From: RUG12395 sp034178705
GTDB taxonomy: Bacteria; Bacillota; Clostridia; Oscillospirales; CAG-272
Direction: 5' to 3'
DNA length: 64,000 nucleotides
NCBI GenBank assembly: GCA_034178705.1
Contig: JAXFQY010000004.1
Location: 15,498 to 79,497 of the forward strand
In this document: positions 16,852-26,401 of the stretch, one piece after another
Layout: each line of letters begins with the position of its first letter
Position numbering within the stretch: the first letter of the stretch is position 1
Notes under the pieces: model-generated
What the model saw: only the letters and a program-made list of their open reading frames with translations
The model's database searches: none
What the model was told of the DNA's origin: nothing
Position numbers and translations under genes: made by a program

Positions 16852-18042
16852 TTATTCCTGTGTTTTCTTTTTTGCTTTTGCCGTAATCATTACCACCATA
16901 GAAGCAGAAGCCAGCGCCGCAGCGACAATAACCCACATGGCGTCTCCGGTATCCGGGGTGCTTTCCCCAGCACCCGGAACCGTTGTTGCAGGTGCCGCAG
17001 TTGTTACAGGTGCTTCTGTTGTTACCGGCGCTGCCGTTGTCTCCGGCGCTTCGGTTGCAGTCTCTTCGACGCGATCAAAAATCGCCGCAATCTCGGCAAA
17101 ATTCGCGTTTGATTTCACTGCTGCTCCATAACGAAGCAGGGTTCCCTTAGTTGCCGTAAAGGTTTTTCCGGGCGTATAATGGCAGCACCATTCAAATGCG
17201 TTCCCATCGTTACCGCCGAAGGTACCGCCGAGCCAGGTCAGCGTAAAACTTTCCATTTCAACATTGTTTGTACAGCCATAGAAGTTATCGATATGCGCGT
17301 TTTCTTCCACTGTTACATCCACTTTGCCGAGCACCACTCCGTCCGGGTAAGCGGCAGAACCGTGCAGAACCGAAACCTGTGCGTTTCCGCCAATTCGAAT
17401 ATGGGCAGTACCTGTGTAATTACCGGCAATGTTGCGGGAAAACGGAACAATATAAATGCTGCTGCCGGACAAAACCGTAATATTCACATCTTTGTCCGAG
17501 TCAAGGGGAGGATCATCCTGCCCACTTTGATAGCCGCCGAGAAGACAGAATGCTTTCGCGATATTCTCGCCGGTCATGCTTGCGCCGGTCATCGTAACAC
17601 CTTCTCCCACAGTAAGCGGATGATGCTGACCGATTACAAGCAAATTGGTTCCCAAAGCGACAAAGTCCATATTTTCAAATCGTGTATCGCCCCAACAGAC
17701 AAAACGTGCCGGCTTAAACTGATAGCTTGCTCCTTCGGTACGATAATCCTTGCCGCCATATACCGAGGTAAAGGTAACGGAACCGGTATATTCCTCACAC
17801 CAGTTGAAGGTCATCTGCTGCGTGAAAACCCCGCAGATAACGATTGTACAATTCTTTGTCAAGTCAAGATTTTCATAAGCGGTAAAAAGATCATTTGTTG
17901 CTTTGTCAGGCGAGGAACCGTCTCCGGTTCCGGAATCCGAAAGAAAAACAACATTGTCCGCCGCTGAGACAGAGAAGGCAGGAACACAAAGGAGAAGCGC
18001 GAGAAAAACAGCAAGAGAGAGCCTGAATCGCTTTTTCATCAT
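16852..18042 (-). CDS. Secreted surface protein with sortase-type anchor
   Basis: The protein has 396 residues. The N-terminus MMKKRFRLSLAVFLALLLC and following hydrophobic stretch ending VSAA is a Sec signal peptide. The middle region (residues about 30-310) is rich in short beta strands with repeated Gly/Asn turns, suggestive of a right-handed beta-helix but not assignable to a named family. A Thr/Ala/Pro linker with ETTAAPVTTEAPVTTAAP follows. The C-terminus has TPDTGD, a hydrophobic helix and AKAKKKTQE, an LPXTG-like sorting signal. It should be covalently wall-attached; no sortase is in the window. Start ATG 18042 follows AAAGGAA; the longer frame lacks a site. It may bind or process glycans like its operon neighbours (inference). 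Confidence 0.75.
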   Translation of the reverse strand: MMKKRFRLSLAVFLALLLCVPAFSVSAADNVVFLSDSGTGDGSSPDKATNDLFTAYENLDLTKNCTIVICGVFTQQMTFNWCEEYTGSVTFTSVYGGKDYRTEGASYQFKPARFVCWGDTRFENMDFVALGTNLLVIGQHHPLTVGEGVTMTGASMTGENIAKAFCLLGGYQSGQDDPPLDSDKDVNITVLSGSSIYIVPFSRNIAGNYTGTAHIRIGGNAQVSVLHGSAAYPDGVVLGKVDVTVEENAHIDNFYGCTNNVEMESFTLTWLGGTFGGNDGNAFEWCCHYTPGKTFTATKGTLLRYGAAVKSNANFAEIAAIFDRVEETATEAPETTAAPVTTEAPVTTAAPATTVPGAGESTPDTGDAMWVIVAAALASASMVVMITAKAKKKTQE

Positions 18043-18110
18043 AATTTTCCTTTCTTGATATATGAATATTTTTTCGGCTGCGCCGGAAAAATGCAAAGAA
18101 GTTGGAAAGA

Positions 18111-20273
18111 TCAATACCGATCCTTCACTGTCAGATATTCCGCTTTTTTGATCAGTACATTTCCCTTTCCCGTACCGATCTTCAAAGTATGGGTACCGGA
18201 TTTCAGGAGAAGGCGCACGGAAATGCTGTCTGTCGCTGTATAGATCTTCCCCTGTGCCGCTGTTGCGGAAAACCCGATTCCCCCGTATTTGCGCCCGTCC
18301 ACCACCAATTCTTCGGCAAGAATGCTGGACGGATTTTCATAGGTAATCCGCAGGAGTTGTTCTGTATTCTCCCGTCCATCCGGAATGTCCAAAGCCACAA
18401 GCTGTCTTCCGGATGCATCGAGCTCTCCGAGACTTCCGCCTGCAATCAGCGTCTCTTCTACGCGTACAAGGAGAAGTTCATCAATTCTGCCGGAGCAAGC
18501 CGCGCTTTTTGAGGCATCTCCGTCAACTCTCTCCACGCGGAAACCAAGCTCAGCCGTTTCGGCCTCCGCACGGAAAATCAACTCCCGACGCACGGTATTC
18601 TGCGCTTCATATTTCGTTGGAGCGGTCACAGAGTTAGCACTGACGGCAACCGTTTTCCCGCCGCTCCGAACATAAAGATAGCCGTTCACACCGTCAGCGG
18701 TACAGAGGAACGCCGAGAAACGGTAGCTCGCCCCCACAGTCAGTCCTTTTATCGTGGTGCAAAGCTCTGCAGTTCCGTATAATTCCGCAGCATACTCGCC
18801 GGTTGTCGCCAGATTTCCGACCTTCACGGTTCCCGTGTTTACCGTGTAACCGGTCAGGTCTCCGGTCTCAAACCCGTTGTTTTCCGGAGGTATTGCATCA
18901 TACCGCAAAAGCGTTTCTTTGGGAATATAGTAAATGCCGTCACAGATGTATCCGCCGTTCTCGACCAGAACAGATTCAAAATTCGTGCGGTACTTTTCTA
19001 TGATAGCCGAGATCTTCATCCTTTCCGGAAGCTTCATTGCGCACATCCAGTAGCCGGTCTTATCCCCCAGCGGACGATTCACAAATACCCCGTTCCCATC
19101 CTGCCAGACATATTGATTCACCGTCTCCGGGTTCTTCTCCATTCCGCCGATAATCGCAACTACGGAAAGTGCAATTCCCACGGTACTCTCACAATCATAC
19201 CCTGCAAGGGAGCCGATCCGGCAGGTCTCGGTATAGTCACCTTCTCCGTAGAGCAGATCGAGCAATACGAATCCCGCATTGATTGTTGAGTCGGTCATTT
19301 TGGTCTGTCCCGCCAGATAGTGCCGGCGCTCCAGTTCCGAGTACGCGGCGCGCCAGTTATCCGGATAGGTCCGGTACAGCTCGAAGACTTCATCAACAAC
19401 TGTAAGCTGATAGGCACCTGTAGGAAACACCTTTTCCGCTTCCCGGATCAATGTGGGAATATCCTTTTCAAAATAGGCAAGTGACATCATGACCGCAAAC
19501 ATCTGCGCCCACCCCACATTGTCCCGATCCCCGGTGACCGAGGCGCACATACCGGAAAGACGAAAGGCGGTCTCCGGCATCCCCGCGGCATCCATACCGA
19601 GCGTGTCTGCTCCAAGATAGGGCTCTGTACAATAGCTGTACATATTTTCAAACTCTGCGTTTCCGGAAAACTGCGGCAGATATCCGTTGCGATTGATCAA
19701 GCCATATGCCCCGACCGTACGCTGACCGCCTCCCATATCGTAAACATCATACTTTTTCCAGCCCTCGCTCACCGATCGGGAGCATAATGTTCCGTATATT
19801 TTGTACATATCCGCCAGAATGTACTGATTGACCACATCAATTCCGAAGTCATCATCATTCCAGACCTCCCACAGTGTGCCATCCGCATTTTTCAGCAGTT
19901 TGACCGTGTGAGTCTTATGTTCGTTTTTCTTTGCATACGGTCCCTGACACATCGCAAACCAGCTGTCCGGCATCGCTACTCTTCCGCGTCCGCCCGGAAG
20001 TGTCACGAATTCATAGCCGGAAAGGGTTCCGACCAGCTGTGCAAGAAAACCAGCCGTTGTTTTATCCACATATTCGGCTACGGAGAGCAGCCGATATTCC
20101 TCTGCCGGAAGCAGGAGTTCTTTTCCGTTTTCATCTCGTATTAGATAAGTTGCTGCGGTTTCAGCGGATTTTTCGGTAGTTGTTGTATCTCCCAAAGCGG
20201 AACCGCACCCGCAAACAGAAGCAAGCAGCAGTGCAGAAAGCATCACAACCGCAAGGTTTCTTTTCATTGTCAT
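18111..20273 (-). CDS. ADP-ribosylglycohydrolase-like lipoprotein with C-terminal beta domain
   Basis: The 720-residue protein has a lipoprotein signal (MTMKRNLAVVMLSALLLASV then CGC) and is likely tethered outside the membrane. Residues about 40-420 resemble the DraG/ADP-ribosylglycohydrolase fold: KTTAGFLAQLVGTLSG, NDDDFGIDVVNQYILADMY and GYDCESTVGIALSVVAIIGG occupy positions of the conserved Asp-containing metal motifs. Residues about 470-620 look like a carbohydrate-binding-type beta-sandwich (NNGFETGDLTGYTV). Extracellular DraG-fold proteins in glycan loci are thought to act on sugars rather than ADP-ribose; the substrate is unknown. ATG 20273 overlaps the stop of the solute-binding protein gene (ATGA), indicating coupling. 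Confidence 0.7.
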   Translation of the reverse strand: MTMKRNLAVVMLSALLLASVCGCGSALGDTTTTEKSAETAATYLIRDENGKELLLPAEEYRLLSVAEYVDKTTAGFLAQLVGTLSGYEFVTLPGGRGRVAMPDSWFAMCQGPYAKKNEHKTHTVKLLKNADGTLWEVWNDDDFGIDVVNQYILADMYKIYGTLCSRSVSEGWKKYDVYDMGGGQRTVGAYGLINRNGYLPQFSGNAEFENMYSYCTEPYLGADTLGMDAAGMPETAFRLSGMCASVTGDRDNVGWAQMFAVMMSLAYFEKDIPTLIREAEKVFPTGAYQLTVVDEVFELYRTYPDNWRAAYSELERRHYLAGQTKMTDSTINAGFVLLDLLYGEGDYTETCRIGSLAGYDCESTVGIALSVVAIIGGMEKNPETVNQYVWQDGNGVFVNRPLGDKTGYWMCAMKLPERMKISAIIEKYRTNFESVLVENGGYICDGIYYIPKETLLRYDAIPPENNGFETGDLTGYTVNTGTVKVGNLATTGEYAAELYGTAELCTTIKGLTVGASYRFSAFLCTADGVNGYLYVRSGGKTVAVSANSVTAPTKYEAQNTVRRELIFRAEAETAELGFRVERVDGDASKSAACSGRIDELLLVRVEETLIAGGSLGELDASGRQLVALDIPDGRENTEQLLRITYENPSSILAEELVVDGRKYGGIGFSATAAQGKIYTATDSISVRLLLKSGTHTLKIGTGKGNVLIKKAEYLTVKDRY

Positions 20274-21754
20274 TGTTCCGGTTTGAACAGTGCGTCGTTC
20301 AGCTTTTGAATCGAACGTTCTGCACTCCGCTGATAGGAACGCCATGCTGAAGAGAAACTTGTGGAATACGCCTTTGAAAGATTTTCAACCATATCCTTCA
20401 TTCCACCGATGTTGAAAATATAACCGATGTCGAAAATACGGTTCTCCATCTCAATGGTGATCATATTATGACTTTCCTCATCCTGTATATAGGTTCCGAC
20501 AAGGGTCTTTGTGTAATAGGCGGGGGTCACCATCTGCCGGGAAATATAGGCAAGGTATTCCATGATGGCGGAAGTACGTTCGTCATTTTCGGTAGAATTC
20601 GGTACACAGACAAACGCGGCGTCCCATCCGCCGAACGGGGTATAGTAGCGGCTCTGTGCTTCGTCCAGTTTCGGAAGCGGCAAAATGCCGTAATCCAACT
20701 GTGTATCCCGGTAATACGGGAACATTACATGCTCTCCGAGTCGGAAAAGGCAATGCCCTTCAGCAAACATTCCTGTGGCGGAAAGTCCGCCCGTAGCAGT
20801 CTGTCCGTTATAGACATGCTCCCGGTCCTGGGTCAGCTCAATAAAGCCGACAATGGCATTTTCCGCTCTCTCCGTTCCGAGCGTAAGCTCTACCTTTCCG
20901 TCCTCTCCGATCTGCGCAAAACGCTCGCCGGACATATTCAGCGCCGCGACAACCGTACTGTGGATATAAACCATACCGTAAAGATCGTTGGAATCCATCT
21001 TATCGTCAGCGTTAAGATCTCTTGAAACCGCGGTAATATAGGATTTCATTTTGTCGAAGGTCCAGGTCCCGTTTTCCACATCCTGATAGGGCATATCCCA
21101 TCCCTTTTCACGGAACATGGTTTTGTTGAAAACCATGTTGTACATGGCAACCGTCGTTACAAGGCTGATGTCTCCGGTCGTGAAATACAAGCGGTCATTC
21201 ACGGTTATATCCCTGTTTATATTCTGATCCCACCATTCCCGATCCAGGTCGAGATACCCGTAAGTTCTCAGATCACGCAGATCACCGGAGGTAGTCAGCG
21301 TGCCGCAATCGTATGTGGAAATGATCCCCATATCATAGTTGGAATCCCCGGAGGTGTTTGCTTGGCGGATCAGGGAAACTCCGCTGTTGGTTGATTTATA
21401 ATCCTCAATTCCGGTAATCACGATGTCAAGCCGTGCCATGGCAGCCATATTACGCCGGTAAAGTGCTTCATCAAGAACAGTCCCGCCCGCTGGCTCCGAG
21501 AAGTCCCGGATAATCGTGGGATCACTGTTCAGATTCGTCATCAGAACGACAAACTCATGCCCGTTGTAGGTCTCATCCGGAAGTCCCGGATAGGCAAGCG
21601 GGTCTGCGGTAGTTTCGGAAACAGGATTCTCGCCCTGGGAAGAGGTGGTCGCTTCCGTGGTCACCGAGGGCTTTTCCGCGGCGCACGCAACAAAAGCAGA
21701 ACAGAGTAGGAAAAGCGCCAAAAGCAGGGAAAGGTGTCTTTTTGCGTTCTTCAT
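20270..21754 (-). CDS. Extracellular solute-binding lipoprotein (family 1-like)
   Basis: The protein has 494 residues. Signal MKNAKRHLSLLLALFLLCSA ends in the lipobox FVAC, giving a membrane-anchored binding protein of an ABC importer. A Thr/Ser-rich linker precedes the mature fold (YPGLPDETYNGHEFVVLMTN, YDMGIISTYDCGTLTTSGDL, PFGGWDAAFVCVPNST), consistent with sugar-binding proteins. No permease genes are nearby, so it either serves permeases encoded elsewhere or only captures substrate. The neighbours suggest an oligosaccharide ligand. It has a good AGGAGG site and lies 26 bases after the glycoside-hydrolase-like gene. Confidence 0.8.
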   Translation of the reverse strand: MKNAKRHLSLLLALFLLCSAFVACAAEKPSVTTEATTSSQGENPVSETTADPLAYPGLPDETYNGHEFVVLMTNLNSDPTIIRDFSEPAGGTVLDEALYRRNMAAMARLDIVITGIEDYKSTNSGVSLIRQANTSGDSNYDMGIISTYDCGTLTTSGDLRDLRTYGYLDLDREWWDQNINRDITVNDRLYFTTGDISLVTTVAMYNMVFNKTMFREKGWDMPYQDVENGTWTFDKMKSYITAVSRDLNADDKMDSNDLYGMVYIHSTVVAALNMSGERFAQIGEDGKVELTLGTERAENAIVGFIELTQDREHVYNGQTATGGLSATGMFAEGHCLFRLGEHVMFPYYRDTQLDYGILPLPKLDEAQSRYYTPFGGWDAAFVCVPNSTENDERTSAIMEYLAYISRQMVTPAYYTKTLVGTYIQDEESHNMITIEMENRIFDIGYIFNIGGMKDMVENLSKAYSTSFSSAWRSYQRSAERSIQKLNDALFKPEQ

Positions 21755-21780
21755 AAGATCCTCCTAATATATTTTATTTT

Positions 21781-23730
21781 TTAAATCTTTCGAATATCAA
21801 ATCTCATCTCATCCGGTGCAAGGCAATAGTCACCCAGATCGACGGAAGTATCAAGGGGATTGTAGGTAACCGTAAGGAGACGCTTGCCGTCTGCGGAAAG
21901 ATATTCCCCGCGGCGGACAAAACCCGGAAGCTCCAGATCGGATGTCGCGGTAAAAGTACCGTCCAGGAAAAACTCCCTGTACTCTATCAGCGTGTCTGTA
22001 TATGCTTTGACAGCGGCAGCATATTTCGGCGCAGCATCAAGATGCGCACGGCAGACATAAAGCTCTGCATCGAGACGGAGACCGTAGACAAGCGCACAAC
22101 GCAGCCGGCGTGCAAAATCGCCCTCCTCGTCCCGAATTCCCCGTTCGGTTGTAATCACCTCCGGGAAGGTATAGCGGAACATCGCCGGGAAACTGTCTCC
22201 GCGAATCGAAAAATCGACATTCACGAGACCGTGCATGAACTGATTGTAGCTTGCGGCAACGTCGGTGACCACCTCGGCGGCCAGTACCTTTCCGTGCTTT
22301 TTGCAGTAGTCCTCCGCCTCGGCAAAGAACTGCCGGCGGTAATACCACTCTCTGTCGACCCGGTTGCCATGCTCATGTTGATCGTTGAAGCAGGGCTGAT
22401 ACGGGCATCCGCCGATACAGTCGGCAAAGGTACAATCGGCGCCCAGTTCGTCAAGCTGCCTGATCTGTGACAAAACCTGATTCCGCCATTTCTCGGTTCC
22501 GAAACAGCAAAGGGGAAACTGCACGGCGCCGTAAGTCACACGATACTCTCCGTATCCCGGATAGACGAAGGCGGGGCGAACCTCATTTCCGTTAATATCG
22601 AGGATCGCAAGCTCTGCTCCGTTTTCCCGATAATAATCCGTTTTGGGATCCATGAAGTGACAGTTACATTCCAGAATCACCCGCCCGCCGAGGGCACGGA
22701 CACGCTCAATACCCTCCTTCAGCTTCCGGAAGGCACCGGGATACGGTTCCTCATAAACCGGATAGCCGCGGTCCATTCCCTCCTTCCACCAGGCAAAAAG
22801 GAACAGGGTATGTATCCCGTACTTGGCACCGATCCGATAAAGCTCAGGCAGATCGTCGGCCGTCACATAATCCTCCCCGTATTGAGAACGCATAATGATC
22901 CGCTGCCAACCGGTCATTTCCCGAACCCAGGGTGCCTTTTCGGGAAGCCGGAAAAAGCTTCGGTCCGCCCATTCGCGGTATTTCTTCGCCCCGGCACGCC
23001 AGTCCCCTTCCAGCATTCCAATCACAACAGGAGGATACTCCACCGTCTCGCCCCGGCGCGCCATCGGGAAATGATCGACGCCTACCATCAGGTCGCTCGG
23101 GTTGCTGTGAATTCTTTGGCGAACGGTCAGAAAACAATGCCGCGCTTCTTCGTCGTAACGGGAAACATACAGAAAACGTCCTGCGCTCTGCACACCGAAC
23201 CATCCCATTGACGCACGGGGATAGTGAAGATGCCAGAAGGTTTCGTGCTCATTGTGGAAATAATAGCGCGTCGTCAGACCGGAGAGCACCTTCCAGGGAT
23301 TTTTTGCACAGGTTCCGAGACCGTGCGGAAGATACAGTTTGTCCTTCTCCTTCTCTCCGCCGAGGGAAGTAAAATCGGCAAGAGGACAAAAGCACTCATT
23401 CACACGCAGCGCAGCGTGATTCTCAATGCGCGTTGTAAAGGAAAGCAAATCTCCCTCAGCGCGCACCGTAACTGTGAAACGGACCTGAACAGAATCCCCG
23501 TAACCGGTTCGAAGCATCGGATAGTCAATGGTAAGAGAATCTCCGTTCTGCATTACCGTACCGCTCTGTTCGTGGGAAAAAACAGGAATCTCTGTGCGCA
23601 TTCCGTCATCCAGAATCAAGCGCCAAAAATCTGCTCCTTCATAGGGAATCACACCGTCAGCAAGAAAACAAGCCCTGCTGCCATCGGAAGACACCGAAAA
23701 ATCCAAACCTTTGCTGTGTAGTGTCAGCAT
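21781..23730 (-). CDS. Glycoside-hydrolase-like protein (DUF6259/alpha-galactosidase-like)
   Basis: The 649-residue protein has no signal peptide. It has an N-terminal beta-sandwich (residues 1-250) followed by a (beta/alpha)8-like region with YGIHTLFLFAWWKEGMDRG, GGRVILECNCHFMDPKTD, GADCTFADCIGG and GKVLAAEVVTD. The carboxylates in CTFAD and AAEVV are plausible catalytic residues by analogy with alpha-galactosidase clans. A small C-terminal beta domain ends the protein. It is the first gene of the minus-strand glycan cluster and probably hydrolyses imported oligosaccharides in the cytoplasm. Family number is by recollection, not by search. Confidence 0.65.
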   Translation of the reverse strand: MLTLHSKGLDFSVSSDGSRACFLADGVIPYEGADFWRLILDDGMRTEIPVFSHEQSGTVMQNGDSLTIDYPMLRTGYGDSVQVRFTVTVRAEGDLLSFTTRIENHAALRVNECFCPLADFTSLGGEKEKDKLYLPHGLGTCAKNPWKVLSGLTTRYYFHNEHETFWHLHYPRASMGWFGVQSAGRFLYVSRYDEEARHCFLTVRQRIHSNPSDLMVGVDHFPMARRGETVEYPPVVIGMLEGDWRAGAKKYREWADRSFFRLPEKAPWVREMTGWQRIIMRSQYGEDYVTADDLPELYRIGAKYGIHTLFLFAWWKEGMDRGYPVYEEPYPGAFRKLKEGIERVRALGGRVILECNCHFMDPKTDYYRENGAELAILDINGNEVRPAFVYPGYGEYRVTYGAVQFPLCCFGTEKWRNQVLSQIRQLDELGADCTFADCIGGCPYQPCFNDQHEHGNRVDREWYYRRQFFAEAEDYCKKHGKVLAAEVVTDVAASYNQFMHGLVNVDFSIRGDSFPAMFRYTFPEVITTERGIRDEEGDFARRLRCALVYGLRLDAELYVCRAHLDAAPKYAAAVKAYTDTLIEYREFFLDGTFTATSDLELPGFVRRGEYLSADGKRLLTVTYNPLDTSVDLGDYCLAPDEMRFDIRKI

Positions 23731-23783
23731 ACGAATCTCCTAAAACCATTTTCCTGTCTTTCAGTTTCTTTTCTTTTAATTTC

Positions 23784-23789
23784 ATTATA
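23784..23789 (-). promoter_or_regulatory. -10 box of the glycan-cluster operon
   Basis: TATAAT on the minus strand, 54 bases before the ATG at 23730. No convincing -35 lies at the right distance. The region just upstream holds the small palindrome GGAAATTTCC (23803-23812), a possible operator. Confidence 0.45.
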
Positions 23790-23922
23790 GCAAAGCGAAA
23801 TGGGAAATTTCCATACACCTCCACTGCTCTCTTTTTTAAAATATGAAACACTCCCGGCTTTGCGTCAGACAGCTTGCAACACAGATTCTGCGATTCCCCC
23901 CAAATTCATAAAGAGAGGAATC

Positions 23923-23951
23923 TTGCCTTTTCTGCAGAACTGTGTTACAAT
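23923..23951 (+). promoter_or_regulatory. Promoter of the MFS-GDPD-HAD operon
   Basis: TTGCCT (23923-23928), 17-base spacer, TACAAT (23946-23951), 43 bases before the transporter ATG. Confidence 0.6.
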
Positions 23952-23994
23952 AAAAACAGATTTTGCCCAAACAACCGGAGAAAAGGAGACTCTC

Positions 23995-25566
23995 ATGAAA
24001 CTTAGCTATAAGAGAACGGTGCTTGTCGGCTTTGCCTTTTTCCTGATTTGCCTCTTTTGGCAGGCATACGACAATACGATCCCTCTTATCCTCACAAACA
24101 AGTTCGGCATGTCGCAGACCCTATCCGGAGCAATCATGGCACTTGACAATGTTCTGGCGCTCTTTCTTCTTCCGTTTTTCGGCGCATTGAGCGATAAGTG
24201 CGCTTCCAGATTCGGAAAACGCACGCCCTTTATTGCCGTCGGAACGGTTGCTGCCGCAGTTCTTTTTGTTTGTCTGTCTTTTGTGGACTCCGCCCAGATG
24301 ACCCGTCTGGAGGATGTAACCCTGGACCGCTATGAATCCTCTCTTGCGGTTATCTACGATTCCAACCCGACAATTTCTCTTCCCGAGGAGACTGCAGACG
24401 GTATGTCTGTCGGAGAGGCCATTCACCATGTATTTTCTTCGGGGCAAAAAAAACCTCTTCAGGAAATCTATCCGAACCGCAGTGAGTTTCTTGCTATAAA
24501 AATGTACCGCGAGGATGGAACACTGACCGAAGAGTATGAGAACTATGTTAAACCGGCACGCAATGCCTATGCATGGCAGCAAACAGCGGATAATCCAAAC
24601 ACCCTTATCTTTTTTATCCTTCTCCTGCTCTGTACGCTCGTTGCGATGGGCACATTCCGTTCCCCCGCTGTTGCCTTGATGCCTGATGTTACGCCGAAGC
24701 CTCTCCGATCGAAGGCCAATGCGATTATCAATCTGATGGGTACCTTCGGTGGAATCACCGTGCTTGTGCTCGGAATGATCTTCAAGACCGGATCGGCAAA
24801 GAACATATATATGAACTACACTCCTTTTTTCATCGTGGTCAGTATACTGATGCTGCTTTCCCTCGCCATATTCCTGATGACGGTCCGGGAACCGAAATGG
24901 AGTGCAGAAGCCGAAGCCCTTTCCGCCCCGGCAGAAACGCAAGAGCTGTCGGACTCCCTTCAATCAGGGCGTCTTTCCGCGGAGGAACGGCGTTCGCTTT
25001 TGTTCATTCTTGCTTCTGTCGCCCTTTGGTATATGGGTTATAATGCGGTAACCAGTAAGTATTCGGTTTATGCGCTCAATGTTTTGGAAAAGGATTACAA
25101 TACCACCTTGCTGATTGCACAGGCAGCAGCCATCGTTTCCTATCTGCCCATCGGGTTTCTCTCCACCAAAATCGGCAGAAAGAAAGCGATTCTCGGAGGC
25201 GTCGCCATTTTGACTGTTTCTTTCGGAGCGGCCGCATTTATGCGGCATGACAGCCCGACTGTACTGATGAATCTTTTGTTTGCACTTGCCGGCATCGGCT
25301 GGGCGACAATCAATGTCAATTCGTATCCGATGGTTGTTGAGCTTGCAAAGGGGGGCAATGTCGGAAAGTATACCGGTTATTACTACACGGCCAGTATGGC
25401 AGCACAGACAATCACGCCGATTCTCAGCGGATTTTTTATGGATATACATATGACATCACTGTTTATCTACGCAGCCTTCTTTGTTCTTCTTGCGTTCTTT
25501 ACCATGCTTTGCGTGCGCCATGGCGACACAAAGCCGATTCATCCTGGGATACCGGAGGCAGAGTGA
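23995..25566 (+). CDS. MFS transporter (GPH/SLC45-like sugar carrier)
   Basis: The 523-residue protein has about 12 transmembrane helices. The loop-2/3 motif GALSDKCASRFGKRTPFI is the typical RFGKR signature of sugar-cation symporters of the GPH/SLC45-like group. An unusual hydrophilic insertion of about 105 residues (roughly 96-200) lies between helices 3 and 4, on the outer face if the N-terminus is inside. ATG 23995 follows AAAAGGAG; the longer open frame upstream covers the promoter. It is transcribed divergently from the glycan cluster and may import its products (inference). Confidence 0.8.
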   Translation: MKLSYKRTVLVGFAFFLICLFWQAYDNTIPLILTNKFGMSQTLSGAIMALDNVLALFLLPFFGALSDKCASRFGKRTPFIAVGTVAAAVLFVCLSFVDSAQMTRLEDVTLDRYESSLAVIYDSNPTISLPEETADGMSVGEAIHHVFSSGQKKPLQEIYPNRSEFLAIKMYREDGTLTEEYENYVKPARNAYAWQQTADNPNTLIFFILLLLCTLVAMGTFRSPAVALMPDVTPKPLRSKANAIINLMGTFGGITVLVLGMIFKTGSAKNIYMNYTPFFIVVSILMLLSLAIFLMTVREPKWSAEAEALSAPAETQELSDSLQSGRLSAEERRSLLFILASVALWYMGYNAVTSKYSVYALNVLEKDYNTTLLIAQAAAIVSYLPIGFLSTKIGRKKAILGGVAILTVSFGAAAFMRHDSPTVLMNLLFALAGIGWATINVNSYPMVVELAKGGNVGKYTGYYYTASMAAQTITPILSGFFMDIHMTSLFIYAAFFVLLAFFTMLCVRHGDTKPIHPGIPEAE

Positions 25567-25567
25567 T

Positions 25568-26401
25568 ATGGTATGGCTTTTTTCCCTTGCAGGGATTCTT
25601 CTGCTCTGCTTCTTGCTGTTTTGCTTTCTCATTGCTCCAAGCCGGAGAGGAAACCGGACACGGGATTTCTTTTCCGATAAGCGGTATTACGCCCATCGCG
25701 GGCTGCACGGAGGGGAAATCCCGGAGAATTCTCTTGCCGCGTTTGAAGCGGCCTGCCGTGCCGGATACGGGATTGAATTGGATGTGCACCGTACCGCAGA
25801 CAATCAGCTTTGCGTTTTTCATGACAGAACGCTGAAGCGGATGTGCGGCGTGGACGGCACAGTAGAGGAAAACACCCTTGCCGAGCTGCGCACGCTTGCT
25901 CTTGCCGGCACACAGGAGCGTATTCCTTCCTTTGACGAGGTTCTGACACTGATTGACGGACGGGCGCCGCTGATTGTGGAAATCAAGGGAGAAAACAGGG
26001 ATACGGATGTATGTCGTCTGACAGCGGAGCGTCTGCGCGCCTATTCCGGAAAATACTGCGTTGAGTCCTTCAATCCGTTTTATATTTCCTGGTGGCGCAA
26101 ACACATGCCCCATGACGTGCGCGGCATTCTTTCCTGCCGGATGAAGAACGGAAAAAGTTTTCGGGGTCGACTGCAGGATTTCCTGCTTTCCAACCTGTTG
26201 CTCAATGTCATTGCGCGCCCCGATTTTCTTGCTTACAGCATTCCGGACCGCGGGAATTCCGCCTTCCGTCTTTCCCGGCGTTTCGGGGGCTGCCCGGTTG
26301 GCTGGACCTGCCGGACGGAGGAGGAAAAAGCGGCTTCTGAGAATGCGTTCTGCGTTGTAATATTTGAAAAAATCCGTCCGGATCCGGAGAGTCTGCAATG
26401 A
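25568..26401 (+). CDS. Membrane-anchored glycerophosphodiester phosphodiesterase
   Basis: The protein has 277 residues with one N-terminal transmembrane helix (MVWLFSLAGILLLCFLLFCF) and then the GDPD catalytic domain: YYAHRGLHGGEIPENSLAAF, GIELDVHRTADNQLCVFHD and PLIVEIKG. The two His and three acidic residues of the active site are all visible. The family splits glycerophosphodiesters into glycerol-3-phosphate and an alcohol. The start follows the transporter stop by one base, and the stop overlaps the HAD gene, so it is in the same operon. Anchoring suggests lipid or teichoic-acid turnover at the membrane. Confidence 0.9.
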   Translation: MVWLFSLAGILLLCFLLFCFLIAPSRRGNRTRDFFSDKRYYAHRGLHGGEIPENSLAAFEAACRAGYGIELDVHRTADNQLCVFHDRTLKRMCGVDGTVEENTLAELRTLALAGTQERIPSFDEVLTLIDGRAPLIVEIKGENRDTDVCRLTAERLRAYSGKYCVESFNPFYISWWRKHMPHDVRGILSCRMKNGKSFRGRLQDFLLSNLLLNVIARPDFLAYSIPDRGNSAFRLSRRFGGCPVGWTCRTEEEKAASENAFCVVIFEKIRPDPESLQ

